Assembly (NCBI RefSeq): GCF_900116615.1
Contig: NZ_FPBF01000011.1
Location: forward strand, 33,698 to 97,697
From: Algoriphagus locisalis
GTDB lineage: Bacteria; Bacteroidota; Bacteroidia; Cytophagales; Cyclobacteriaceae
Length of the DNA: 64,000 nucleotides
Direction: 5' to 3'
The notes beneath the pieces were generated by a model that saw nothing but the letters and a program-made list of their open reading frames with translations, did not search any database and was not told the DNA's origin. This document shows positions 17,311 through 24,201 of the stretch, one piece after another (the stretch's first letter is position 1; every line of letters begins with the position of its first letter). Both the position numbers and the translations under genes were made by a program.

Positions 17311-18900
17311 ATGAAAAAAAGACTTTTACTCCTTGCCATTTTTGGGCTATTCCTTTCCTTTTCTACTTTTTCCCAAATAGAACCAGCACCAGACCGTAAT
17401 GAAGGGGATGGACAATATGGTCGATTGATACTAAGAGGAGTTATTCTGATTGATGGTACGGGTGCGCCGCCTGTGGGGCCCGTAGATATTGTCGTAGAGA
17501 AAAACAGAATCGCTCAAATCCAGGTCGTTGGCTATCCGGGAATGCCAATTAATGAAAATCGAAGACCCAAAGCTGGTCCTGATGACAAAGTGTATGAACT
17601 GGACGGACACTATTTATTGCCAGGATTTATTGATTCTCATGGACATATCGGTGGAAGAGGTCAAGGAACACCTGCTGAATATGTATTTAAGCTTTGGTTG
17701 GCACATGGGATTACTACCATTCGTGATCCTTCGGCGGGAAATGGATTGGACTGGGTGCTTGATCAAAAGAAAAGATCTGCTGCAAATGAAATTACAGCTC
17801 CTAGAATTTTAGCTTACACTAGTTTTGGACAAGGTTCAGAAGAGCCAATTACCACTGCTGAGCAAGCCAAAGCTTGGGTGAACGAGAATGCCAAAAAAGG
17901 AGCCGACGGGATTAAGTTTTTTGGAGCAAATCCAGAAGTGATGGAAGCTGCGATTTCGGAAAACAAGAGAATTGGACTTCGCTCTGCAATGCATCATCAG
18001 CAGTTGGATGTAGCTCGATGGAATGTGTTGAATTCTGCCAGAACAGGCTTGACTTCAATGGAGCACTGGTACGGGCTCCCTGAAGCTCTATTTGAAAATA
18101 GAACAATTCAGGATTTTCGATTGGACTATAATTATCAAAATGAGCAGCACAGATTTGCAGAGGCAGGCAAACTTTGGAAGCAGGCTGCAAAACCGGGATC
18201 TGACCATTGGAATAAGGTTATGGATGAATTGCTTGAATTGGATTTCACGCTGGACCCGACCTTCAATATCTATGAAGCGAATCGGGATATGATGCGAGCC
18301 CGGACAGCCGAGTGGCATGAAGTTTACACGCTTCCTTCGCTATGGAGATTCTATGCTCCCAGTCGTCAGTCACATGGTTCGTATTGGTTTGATTGGACAA
18401 CTGAAGAGGAAGTCCTTTGGAAGGAGAACTACAAACTATGGATGACTTTTGTAAACGAATATAAAAACAGGGGAGGTCGTGTGACTGCAGGTTCAGATTC
18501 TGGCTTTATCTATCAGCTTTATGGCTTTGCCTATATACGAGAATTGGAGTTGCTAAGAGAAGCTGGTTTTCATCCTTTGGAAGTGCTGCGTTCAGCCACT
18601 CTTTACGGAGCTGAATTGCTTGGCATGGAGGAGGAAATTGGTTCTGTGGAAGTTGGGAAATTAGCTGACTTTGTCATTTTGGAAGAAAATCCCTTACAGA
18701 ATCTAAAGGTTCTCTATGGCACGGGAGCTATCAGAATAGATGAAAATAATGAACCAATCCGAGTAGGTGGCGTAAGGTACACTGTTAAGGATGGGATAGT
18801 TTATGATGCTAAAAAACTTTTGGAGGATGTCAAAGTTATGGTAGATAAGCAAAAAGAGAAGGAAGGATATACAATCACGCAGCCTGGATTAGATTGGTAA
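17311..18900 (+). CDS. secreted amidohydrolase family protein
   Basis: 529-residue metal-dependent hydrolase of the amidohydrolase superfamily with a signal peptide (MKKRLLLLAIFGLFLSFSTFS), so it acts outside the cytoplasm. Metal-site motifs seen are SHGHIGG near residue 111 (HxH), GADGIKFFGANPE near 195 (candidate carboxylated Lys), AMHHQQLD and SMEHWYG (His ligands), and TAGSDSGF near 395 (Asp). The imidazolonepropionase/prolidase-like end KLADFVILEENPLQNL is present. The substrate cannot be read from sequence; dipeptides or cyclic amides are typical for this branch. It is followed by an alpha/beta hydrolase gene 74 bases downstream on the same strand. Confidence 0.88.
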   Translation: MKKRLLLLAIFGLFLSFSTFSQIEPAPDRNEGDGQYGRLILRGVILIDGTGAPPVGPVDIVVEKNRIAQIQVVGYPGMPINENRRPKAGPDDKVYELDGHYLLPGFIDSHGHIGGRGQGTPAEYVFKLWLAHGITTIRDPSAGNGLDWVLDQKKRSAANEITAPRILAYTSFGQGSEEPITTAEQAKAWVNENAKKGADGIKFFGANPEVMEAAISENKRIGLRSAMHHQQLDVARWNVLNSARTGLTSMEHWYGLPEALFENRTIQDFRLDYNYQNEQHRFAEAGKLWKQAAKPGSDHWNKVMDELLELDFTLDPTFNIYEANRDMMRARTAEWHEVYTLPSLWRFYAPSRQSHGSYWFDWTTEEEVLWKENYKLWMTFVNEYKNRGGRVTAGSDSGFIYQLYGFAYIRELELLREAGFHPLEVLRSATLYGAELLGMEEEIGSVEVGKLADFVILEENPLQNLKVLYGTGAIRIDENNEPIRVGGVRYTVKDGIVYDAKKLLEDVKVMVDKQKEKEGYTITQPGLDW

Positions 18901-18974
18901 ATAAAAATCAGGGTTAAAATAGAGCGGAATTGGCCATCGTGAACTGGTTAGTAAGCTCGAAAACAAACAATAGA

Positions 18975-19775
18975 ATGCCCCAAATCAATGTAAATGGAGT
19001 CGATATTTTCTACACAGATCAAGGAGTTGGTGAGCAGACTATCGTTTTTTCCCATGGCCTGCTTTGGAGCCATAAGATGTTTGCTGAGCAAATCGAATTT
19101 CTTCGTCCGCGTTTTCGCGTAATTGCATATGACCATAGAGGGCAGGGGCAAAGCGAAGTGAAGAAGCCATTCGATATGGATACCCTAACTGAGGATGCTG
19201 CTGCTATAATTGAAGAATTGGGAGTCGGTCCAGTTCATTTTGCTGGGCTTTCCATGGGAGGCTTTATCGGAATGCGGTTAGCATCTAGATATCCAAAATT
19301 GATCAAAAGCCTGATCCTCCTAGGAACATCTGCCAATGCGGAGCCCGTAGAAAATCTTCCCAAGTACAAAACCTTAAATGGCATAGTTAAATGGCTAGGT
19401 ATAGTGCCTCCTGTAGCAAGCAAAGTGATGAAGATAATGTTTGCCGAAAGTTGGCTGGAAGATTCCCTTAATGCAGAAAAGATAGCTTTTTGGAAATCTG
19501 AGTTGAAAGCAAATAAGAGAAATGTAACGGGTGCAGTGGAAGGAGTGATCTATAGAAAAGGAGTAGAGGATGAAATCGTAGGGATAACATGTCCTACTAT
19601 GGTGATCGTTGGTGATGAAGATACCGCCACTATTCCTGTGAAATCAAAATTTATCCAAATGAGCATTCCTAAGTCTAAGCTCCATAGAATTCCTGGTGCA
19701 GGACATAGTAGTTCTATAGAAAAGCCAAGGGAAATCAACCGGCTGATAGGAGATTGGCTCATCGAGCAAAGTTGA
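18975..19775 (+). CDS. alpha/beta hydrolase
   Basis: 266-residue hydrolase of the AB_hydrolase_1 type. The oxyanion strand is FSHGLLWSHKMF. The nucleophile elbow GLSMGG has Ser near residue 97. The acid is Asp in VIVGDEDTATIP, and the catalytic His is in GAGHSSSIEKP near 250. There is no signal peptide, so it is cytoplasmic. ATG 18975 is used; a TTG at 18930 would add a non-conserved 15-residue extension. The substrate is unknown; esters or lactones are possible. A perfect terminator follows. Confidence 0.88.
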   Translation: MPQINVNGVDIFYTDQGVGEQTIVFSHGLLWSHKMFAEQIEFLRPRFRVIAYDHRGQGQSEVKKPFDMDTLTEDAAAIIEELGVGPVHFAGLSMGGFIGMRLASRYPKLIKSLILLGTSANAEPVENLPKYKTLNGIVKWLGIVPPVASKVMKIMFAESWLEDSLNAEKIAFWKSELKANKRNVTGAVEGVIYRKGVEDEIVGITCPTMVIVGDEDTATIPVKSKFIQMSIPKSKLHRIPGAGHSSSIEKPREINRLIGDWLIEQS

Positions 19776-19809
19776 TTCTTCTGAAATCAAGATTTTATTT
19801 TCAGCGATT

Positions 19810-19840
19810 AGGCCTCATGTGAGGCCTTTTTCTATTTTTT
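19810..19840 (+). terminator. intrinsic terminator after the alpha/beta hydrolase
   Basis: AGGCCTCA (19810-19817) and TGAGGCCT (19820-19827) form a perfect GC-rich stem followed by TTTTTCTATTTTTT. It isolates the MarR cluster from upstream transcription. Confidence 0.85.
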
Positions 19841-19884
19841 ATGAATAAAAATTTACGTTGTTGAAACCTTTTCCTATATTTATA

Positions 19885-19894
19885 TGTATATACA
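19885..19894. promoter_or_regulatory. candidate MarR operator, upstream copy
   Basis: TGTATATACA lies within the perfect 12-bp palindrome ATGTATATACAT (19884-19895), 22 bases before the MarR start codon. A near-identical TGTCTATACA occurs before the YceI gene. Assignment to the MarR protein is inference. Confidence 0.4.
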
Positions 19895-19915
19895 TTAAAT
19901 ACAAAAACAAAAGAT

Positions 19916-20368
19916 ATGGGAAGTCTAGAAGAAGCAATCAAGCAGAAGGAGTTTAAAGACCCATATAATAAATTAGTGGTCAATTTGCTCTATACTCAAA
20001 GCTATCTGGTTTCTGCTCAAAATAGCATTTTAAAGCCCTTTGATCTTTCACCAGAGCAATACAATGTGCTCAGGATATTAAGAGGACAGAATGGAGTACC
20101 GACTACAGTTTCCTCTATTCAGGACAGGATGCTCAATAAAATGTCAAATGCCAGTCGTTTGGTAGATAAGTTGAAAGCTAAGCAGCTTTTGGAAAGAAGA
20201 GAGTGTCCGACCGACCGTCGTCAGGTTGACATTGTGATCACGGAGAAAGGTTTGCAGATTTTGGACGAACTACAGAGTCATATGGAAGGGTTTAATAATC
20301 AGGTAGTCAAATTGACCAAAGAAGAAACCGTAGTAATGAATGACTTGTTGGATAAGCTAAGAGGCTAA
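19916..20368 (+). CDS. MarR family transcriptional regulator
   Basis: 150-residue winged-helix protein. The N-terminal dimerisation helices are followed by LSPEQYNVLRILRGQNGVPTTVSSIQDRMLNKMSNASRLVDKLKAKQLLERRECPTDRRQVDIVITEKG-type sequence, with the recognition helix around residues 75-90 and the wing DRRQVDI. MarR proteins usually repress their own and neighbouring genes and release DNA on binding phenols or on thiol oxidation. There is one Cys (RRECPTDRR) just before the wing, a position that could sense electrophiles. Genes downstream (YceI, VOC dioxygenase, carboxylesterase) resemble the MhqR regulon of Bacillus, which handles quinones; that parallel is inference. Confidence 0.92.
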   Translation: MGSLEEAIKQKEFKDPYNKLVVNLLYTQSYLVSAQNSILKPFDLSPEQYNVLRILRGQNGVPTTVSSIQDRMLNKMSNASRLVDKLKAKQLLERRECPTDRRQVDIVITEKGLQILDELQSHMEGFNNQVVKLTKEETVVMNDLLDKLRG

Positions 20369-20387
20369 AAAATTTTATACTAATACG

Positions 20388-20397
20388 TGTCTATACA
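20388..20397. promoter_or_regulatory. candidate MarR operator, YceI copy
   Basis: TGTCTATACA differs by one base from TGTATATACA at 19885-19894 and lies 46 bases before the YceI start codon in a very AT-rich gap. A shared AATACAAA follows at similar distance in both places. Confidence 0.35.
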
Positions 20398-20442
20398 AAT
20401 AATATTAATACAAATAAAATTTAAACTAAAAAATCAAAAATT

Positions 20443-20970
20443 ATGAGCACTACAAAATGGATTATCGACCCTACACACTCTGAGGTTTCTTTCAAAGTAA
20501 AACACTTGGTGATTTCTACAGTGACAGGTTATTTCAAGAAATTTGAAGGGTTTGCTGAAACAGAATCTGAGGATTTCGATGGAGCTACTGTTTCTTTTTC
20601 TGCCGATATAGACAGCATTGATACTAATCAGGCAGACAGAGATAACCATTTGAAATCTGGAGACTTCTTTGATGCAGCAAATCATCCAAAATTGACTTTC
20701 ACAGGAAAAATTTCTAAATCTGGTGAGGATTATAAATTGATCGGAGACTTGACCATGAGAGATACCACTAAACAAGTTGAATTGGATGTGGATCTAGGTG
20801 GTGTTGCTGGTGATCCTTACGGACAAACCAAAGCTGGTTTTGAAATCGAAGGAAAAGTAAACAGAAAAGAGTTTGGTCTTTCCTGGTCTGCTGTGACAGA
20901 AGCAGGATCTGTAGTAGTAAGTGATCAGGTAAAATTGATCTTGAGCGTACAGTTAGTAAAACAGGCATAA
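20443..20970 (+). CDS. YceI family lipid-binding-fold protein
   Basis: 175-residue YceI-type beta-barrel that binds polyisoprenoid or similar lipophilic molecules. Family features are WIIDPTHSEVSFKVKHLVISTVTGYFKKFEG at the start, SADIDSIDTNQADRDNHLKSGDFFDAANHPKLTF in the middle, and a long C-terminal strand. There is no signal peptide, so this copy is cytoplasmic, unlike E. coli YceI. It is linked to the MarR gene by a 74-base gap with a candidate operator. A terminator-like hairpin follows at 21016-21041. Confidence 0.92.
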   Translation: MSTTKWIIDPTHSEVSFKVKHLVISTVTGYFKKFEGFAETESEDFDGATVSFSADIDSIDTNQADRDNHLKSGDFFDAANHPKLTFTGKISKSGEDYKLIGDLTMRDTTKQVELDVDLGGVAGDPYGQTKAGFEIEGKVNRKEFGLSWSAVTEAGSVVVSDQVKLILSVQLVKQA

Positions 20971-21015
20971 TAATTAGAAGCCTTAGGGTTCTAGGAGCCT
21001 TGATAGTACAGGTTT

Positions 21016-21047
21016 AGCTATGGGGATTTTTCCTCATAGCTTTATTT
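21016..21047 (+). terminator. terminator-like hairpin after YceI
   Basis: AGCTATGGGGA (21016-21026) and TCCTCATAGCT (21031-21041) pair over 11 bp with one G-U and a TTTT loop, then TTATTTT. The next start codon is 30 bases beyond the stem, so it may act as an attenuator as well. Confidence 0.6.
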
Positions 21048-21070
21048 TAAAACTAATTCCCCTACACAGC

Positions 21071-22021
21071 ATGAAGCCATTAATCACTGGAATCCACCAT
21101 ATCACCGCGATAGCTGGTAATCCTCAAGCAAATATTGATTTCTACACAGGAATTCTTGGACTGAGACTGGTGAAAAAGACCATCAACTTTGATGCTCCCG
21201 GAGTATATCATTTCTATTTTGGAGATGAGCTAGGGAGGCCAGGTACGGTATTTACTACCTTCCCATTTACTGGAGCTAGAAGAGGTGCTAAAGGGGCTGG
21301 CGAAGTTACTTACACGGCATTTTCTGTGCCCACTGATTCCTTAGATTACTGGATTGAGCGGTTGAAAAAGTTTGGTGTAGCTACTTCAGATAAACTAACT
21401 CGATTTGGTGATCAATTGATTCGATTTGAAGATCATGACAGTATGGGAATTGAGTTGATAGCTAATGATCAGGATGATAGAACTGGCTGGTCTTATGGGC
21501 AAGTCCCAATCGAGCATTCCATCAAAGGTTTTTATGGGGCTACTCTGAACCTACGCGCCAAAGAGTTGACCGAAAAGCTGCTCACGGAGCATATGGATTA
21601 TCGTTTTATTGGCGAGGAAAATGGTAGATTCCGCTACGGCACTGCTGGCAAGCCTGGTGATATTGTTGACATCGTCATAGACAAGTCTGGTAGCCGAGGC
21701 ATGCAAAGTGCTGGTACAGTTCATCACATAGCTTTCCGCACAGAGAATGCAGAATCTCAGCTTCAAGTTCAGGAAATCTTGATGAGAAATGGCTATCAGG
21801 TTACTGAAGTGAAAGACAGAAATTACTTTACTTCAATTTATTTCCGTGAGCCGGGAGGGGTTTTATTTGAGGTGGCAACTGACGAGCCGGGCTTTGCGAT
21901 AGATGAGGACGAAGCGCACTTGGGTGAATTGATCAAATTGCCGGAATGGGCAGAACCTAATCGCGATAAACTGGAGGAGAGTTTGATCCCTGTGAAATTA
22001 AATGTCGAGTCTTATGCCTAA
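21071..22021 (+). CDS. ring-cleaving dioxygenase of the VOC family (MhqO-like)
   Basis: 316 residues containing two vicinal-oxygen-chelate modules. Metal ligands appear as His in GIHHITAIAGNPQ (residues 6-11), His in GTVHHIAFRTE (about residue 222) and Glu in GGVLFEVATDEPG (about 270). This arrangement matches the extradiol-dioxygenase-like MhqO/MhqE proteins, which are iron-dependent and help resistance to hydroquinones. ATG 21071 is chosen because conservation starts at MKPLITGIHHITAIAG; a further upstream ATG at 21020 lies within the hairpin before it. The next gene overlaps its 3' end by 20 bases, so the two are translated from one mRNA. Confidence 0.9.
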   Translation: MKPLITGIHHITAIAGNPQANIDFYTGILGLRLVKKTINFDAPGVYHFYFGDELGRPGTVFTTFPFTGARRGAKGAGEVTYTAFSVPTDSLDYWIERLKKFGVATSDKLTRFGDQLIRFEDHDSMGIELIANDQDDRTGWSYGQVPIEHSIKGFYGATLNLRAKELTEKLLTEHMDYRFIGEENGRFRYGTAGKPGDIVDIVIDKSGSRGMQSAGTVHHIAFRTENAESQLQVQEILMRNGYQVTEVKDRNYFTSIYFREPGGVLFEVATDEPGFAIDEDEAHLGELIKLPEWAEPNRDKLEESLIPVKLNVESYA

Positions 22022-22622
22022 AATTAAAACAGCTGGTATAGCGTTGGATCAAGCAAAAAAAGCGGCTATCCTAATTCATGGTAGAGGAGCAAATGCTGAA
22101 AGTATCCTATCGTTATCCAACTATCTTAATCTGGATGAATATGCGCTTTTGGCGCCAGAAGCAGAAGGAGGCACTTGGTATCCTTACAGCTTTATGGCTC
22201 CAGATGAAGCCAATCAAGCAGCTTTAGAAGAATCGCTAGCTACTATCAATGAAGCATGGAGTCATATTTCCGCTGCAGGTATTTCTTCAGAAAATGTCGT
22301 GTTCATTGGCTTTTCTCAGGGAGCTTGCCTTAGTCTTGAGTTTGCTGCGCAAAATGCCCAGAAGCTCGGGGGTGTGATTGCATTCACTGGAGGGTTGATT
22401 GGAGAGCAAATTCAGGATCAGAAGTATTCTGGAGACTTTGTAGGGACGCCAGTCTTTATCGGAAGTAGCGAAAAAGATTTTCATGTTCCACTTTCTCGGA
22501 TACAAGAATCAGAAACCCTACTGAGCAGGATGGGTGCAAAAGTGAAATTATTAATATTCAAGGACTCAAATCATACCATTCGTCAGGAAGAAACTGATTG
22601 GGTTAATAAAAATATATTGTAA
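22002..22622 (+). CDS. phospholipase/carboxylesterase-type alpha/beta hydrolase (MhqD-like)
   Basis: 206-residue serine hydrolase of the carboxylesterase/dienelactone hydrolase group. ILIHGRGANAESIL is the oxyanion loop. Nucleophile Ser is in GFSQGACLSLE near residue 107. The acid is Asp in GSSEKDFHVP near 158, and His in KDSNHTIRQEE near 190. It starts inside the 3' end of the VOC gene (ATG 22002 or ATG 22014), which indicates translational coupling. VOC plus hydrolase pairs such as mhqED in Bacillus act in quinone detoxification; the same job here is inference. Confidence 0.88.
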   Translation: MSSLMPKIKTAGIALDQAKKAAILIHGRGANAESILSLSNYLNLDEYALLAPEAEGGTWYPYSFMAPDEANQAALEESLATINEAWSHISAAGISSENVVFIGFSQGACLSLEFAAQNAQKLGGVIAFTGGLIGEQIQDQKYSGDFVGTPVFIGSSEKDFHVPLSRIQESETLLSRMGAKVKLLIFKDSNHTIRQEETDWVNKNIL

Positions 22623-22641
22623 ACAGGTTTTCTTAATTCGA

Positions 22642-22679
22642 AAAATCCTTTGGCAGTTTGTCAAAGGATTTTTTTTTTT
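22642..22679 (+). terminator. intrinsic terminator of the MarR cluster
   Basis: AATCCTTTG (22644-22652) and CAAAGGATT (22662-22670) enclose a 9-base loop and are followed by nine further T residues. Confidence 0.9.
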
Positions 22680-22809
22680 GATTTTAACTTTCATGGTATA
22701 TCTCAAAGCTCTCTTAATAAGAATAATCTCGCTTTTTAACCTCCAAAACACCCAATAAATCCCTTAAAAATTATTTTGTAACTAACTGATAATAAAATAA
22801 ATAGATCCA

Positions 22810-22817
22810 TATTTTTG
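22810..22817 (+). promoter_or_regulatory. possible -7 element of the DUF4143 ATPase gene
   Basis: TATTTTTG fits TAnnTTTG. A -33 TTTG at the right distance is not visible. If used, transcription would start at about 22823, inside the palindromic array. Confidence 0.35.
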
Positions 22818-22819
22818 AA

Positions 22820-22863
22820 TTTACTCAATTAAATGAGTAAATTTACTCAATTTTAAGAGTAAA
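22820..22863. repeat. 44-bp palindromic array, left copy
   Basis: Four 8-base half-sites in alternating orientation: TTTACTCA (22820-22827), 6-base spacer, TGAGTAAA (22834-22841), directly TTTACTCA (22842-22849), 6-base spacer, AGAGTAAA (22856-22863). The centre is the perfect 16-bp palindrome TGAGTAAATTTACTCA. The array ends 4 bases before the ATPase start codon. The same architecture recurs at 24151-24194. Confidence 0.9.
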
Positions 22864-22867
22864 ACTT

Positions 22868-24064
22868 ATGAGTTATCAGCGGTCAGAGAAAAATCAAATC
22901 CAAAAACGTCTCTGTGATGAGCCTAGAATGTTCATCCAGGTGATCTATGGCCCGCGTCAAGTAGGCAAGACTACCATGATTCGCCAGATTATGAAGGATG
23001 CGGATCTGCCGCATACCTTGGTGGCAGCTGATGCAGTACCTGCGACTGACAGGCTTTGGATAGCCCAGCAATGGGAAAATGCGCGCATGAAGCAGAGTGC
23101 AACTCCAGAACTGCCTTACATTCTAGTGATAGATGAGGTTCAGAAAATCGACAATTGGAGTGAGCAGGTCAAAGCCGAATGGGATAAGGATACTGCTGAG
23201 GAGCGGGATATTCGAGTGGTTTTATTGGGATCGTCTAGACTGATGCTTCAGCAAGGATTGACCGAGTCGCTTGCTGGGAGGTTCGAATCTACCTATTTGG
23301 GACACTGGTCGTACAAAGAAATGAAAGATGCCTTTGGCCTTTCGCCAGAGGAGTTTATCTGGTATGGGGGGTATCCCGGAGCGATTCTCCTCAAGGAAGA
23401 TGAGGATCGATGGAAGAATTATGTTCGGGATGCGCTTTTGGAGACAAGTATTTCAAAGGATATACTCATGCTTACACGTGTGGATAAGCCAGCATTGATG
23501 AAGCGTCTCTTTGAGATTGGTTCATCTTATTCAGGTCAGGTGCTGAGTTTCACGAAGATCATGGGGCAGCTCGCTGATGCTGGGAATACTACTACGCTTG
23601 CCAATTACCTTGAGCTCTTGAATGAAGCAGGGTTGCTAGGAGGCCTGGAAAAGTACAGTCCAAACTTGGTCAGGAAGCGCTCTTCCAGTCCCAAGTTCAT
23701 GGTGCATAATACTGCGATCATGTCAGGAGTCTCTAATGAAACTATGGAAACACTCCGTGAAGACCATCGCGCCTGGGGTCGCTGGGTAGAGTCGGCTGTG
23801 GGGGCACATTTGGTGAATCAAGCCTTCAAGGAGAGAAAATTGCACATCTACTATTGGCGGGAAGGGAATGATGAAGTTGATTTCGTAATCGAGTACAAAA
23901 AGCGGATCATTGCCTTAGAAGTGAAGACCTCTAAGGTGGGCGGATTGGCCGGTCTGAACTCTTTTGCCACTACTTACCATCCAGAAAAGTCACTAGTGAT
24001 CGGTACGGATGGAATCCCCTGGGAGGAGTTTTTGCAGATGGATGTACTTGAGCTATATAGTTGA
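22868..24064 (+). CDS. AAA-type ATPase with DUF4143 domain
   Basis: 398 residues. The N-terminal AAA_14-type domain has Walker A GPRQVGKTT (residues 28-36), Walker B YILVIDEVQ with Asp89-Glu90, and the sensor GSSRLMLQQGLTESLAGRFE. A winged-helix linker follows, then a C-terminal DUF4143 region. Its EVDFVI near 336 and ALEVK near 351 resemble a PD-(D/E)xK nuclease core. The role of this widespread family is unknown. It is flanked on both sides by the same 44-bp palindromic array, and its own terminator lies inside the flanked unit. The protein is clearly different from the second family member at 37867-39018. The gene may be a mobile or self-regulated unit; that is inference. Confidence 0.85.
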   Translation: MSYQRSEKNQIQKRLCDEPRMFIQVIYGPRQVGKTTMIRQIMKDADLPHTLVAADAVPATDRLWIAQQWENARMKQSATPELPYILVIDEVQKIDNWSEQVKAEWDKDTAEERDIRVVLLGSSRLMLQQGLTESLAGRFESTYLGHWSYKEMKDAFGLSPEEFIWYGGYPGAILLKEDEDRWKNYVRDALLETSISKDILMLTRVDKPALMKRLFEIGSSYSGQVLSFTKIMGQLADAGNTTTLANYLELLNEAGLLGGLEKYSPNLVRKRSSSPKFMVHNTAIMSGVSNETMETLREDHRAWGRWVESAVGAHLVNQAFKERKLHIYYWREGNDEVDFVIEYKKRIIALEVKTSKVGGLAGLNSFATTYHPEKSLVIGTDGIPWEEFLQMDVLELYS

Positions 24065-24092
24065 AAAGACAGTCAGTTGGCTGTCTTTTTAT
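24064..24092 (+). terminator. intrinsic terminator of the DUF4143 ATPase gene
   Basis: AAAAGACAG (24064-24072) and CTGTCTTTT (24081-24089) form a perfect stem with an 8-base loop and T run; the 5' arm overlaps the end of the stop codon. Confidence 0.85.
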
Positions 24093-24150
24093 TGCTAAAA
24101 ATTATTCATTAATGTACTGATATTCAGTGTTTAGAATCAATTTTATAAAA

Positions 24151-24194
24151 TTTACTCAATATGCTGAGTAAATTTACTCAGCAGATTGAGTATT
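24151..24194. repeat. 44-bp palindromic array, right copy
   Basis: TTTACTCA (24151-24158), 6-base spacer, TGAGTAAA (24165-24172), directly TTTACTCA (24173-24180), 6-base spacer, TGAGTATT (24187-24194). Half-sites, order and spacers of six match the left copy at 22820-22863, while the spacer sequences differ. It lies 7 bases from the sbcC stop codon. Confidence 0.9.
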
Positions 24195-24201
24195 ATGATT
24201 T

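Noticed and set aside
23270..23300. tRNA T-arm-like GGTTCGAATC
   Set aside because: It is inside the DUF4143 ATPase coding sequence (codes RFES) with no acceptor stem or anticodon arm around it.
22820..24194. Insertion sequence
   Set aside because: The flanked gene encodes an ATPase, not a transposase; no target-site duplication could be seen outside the arrays, so I describe it as a cassette of unknown nature.
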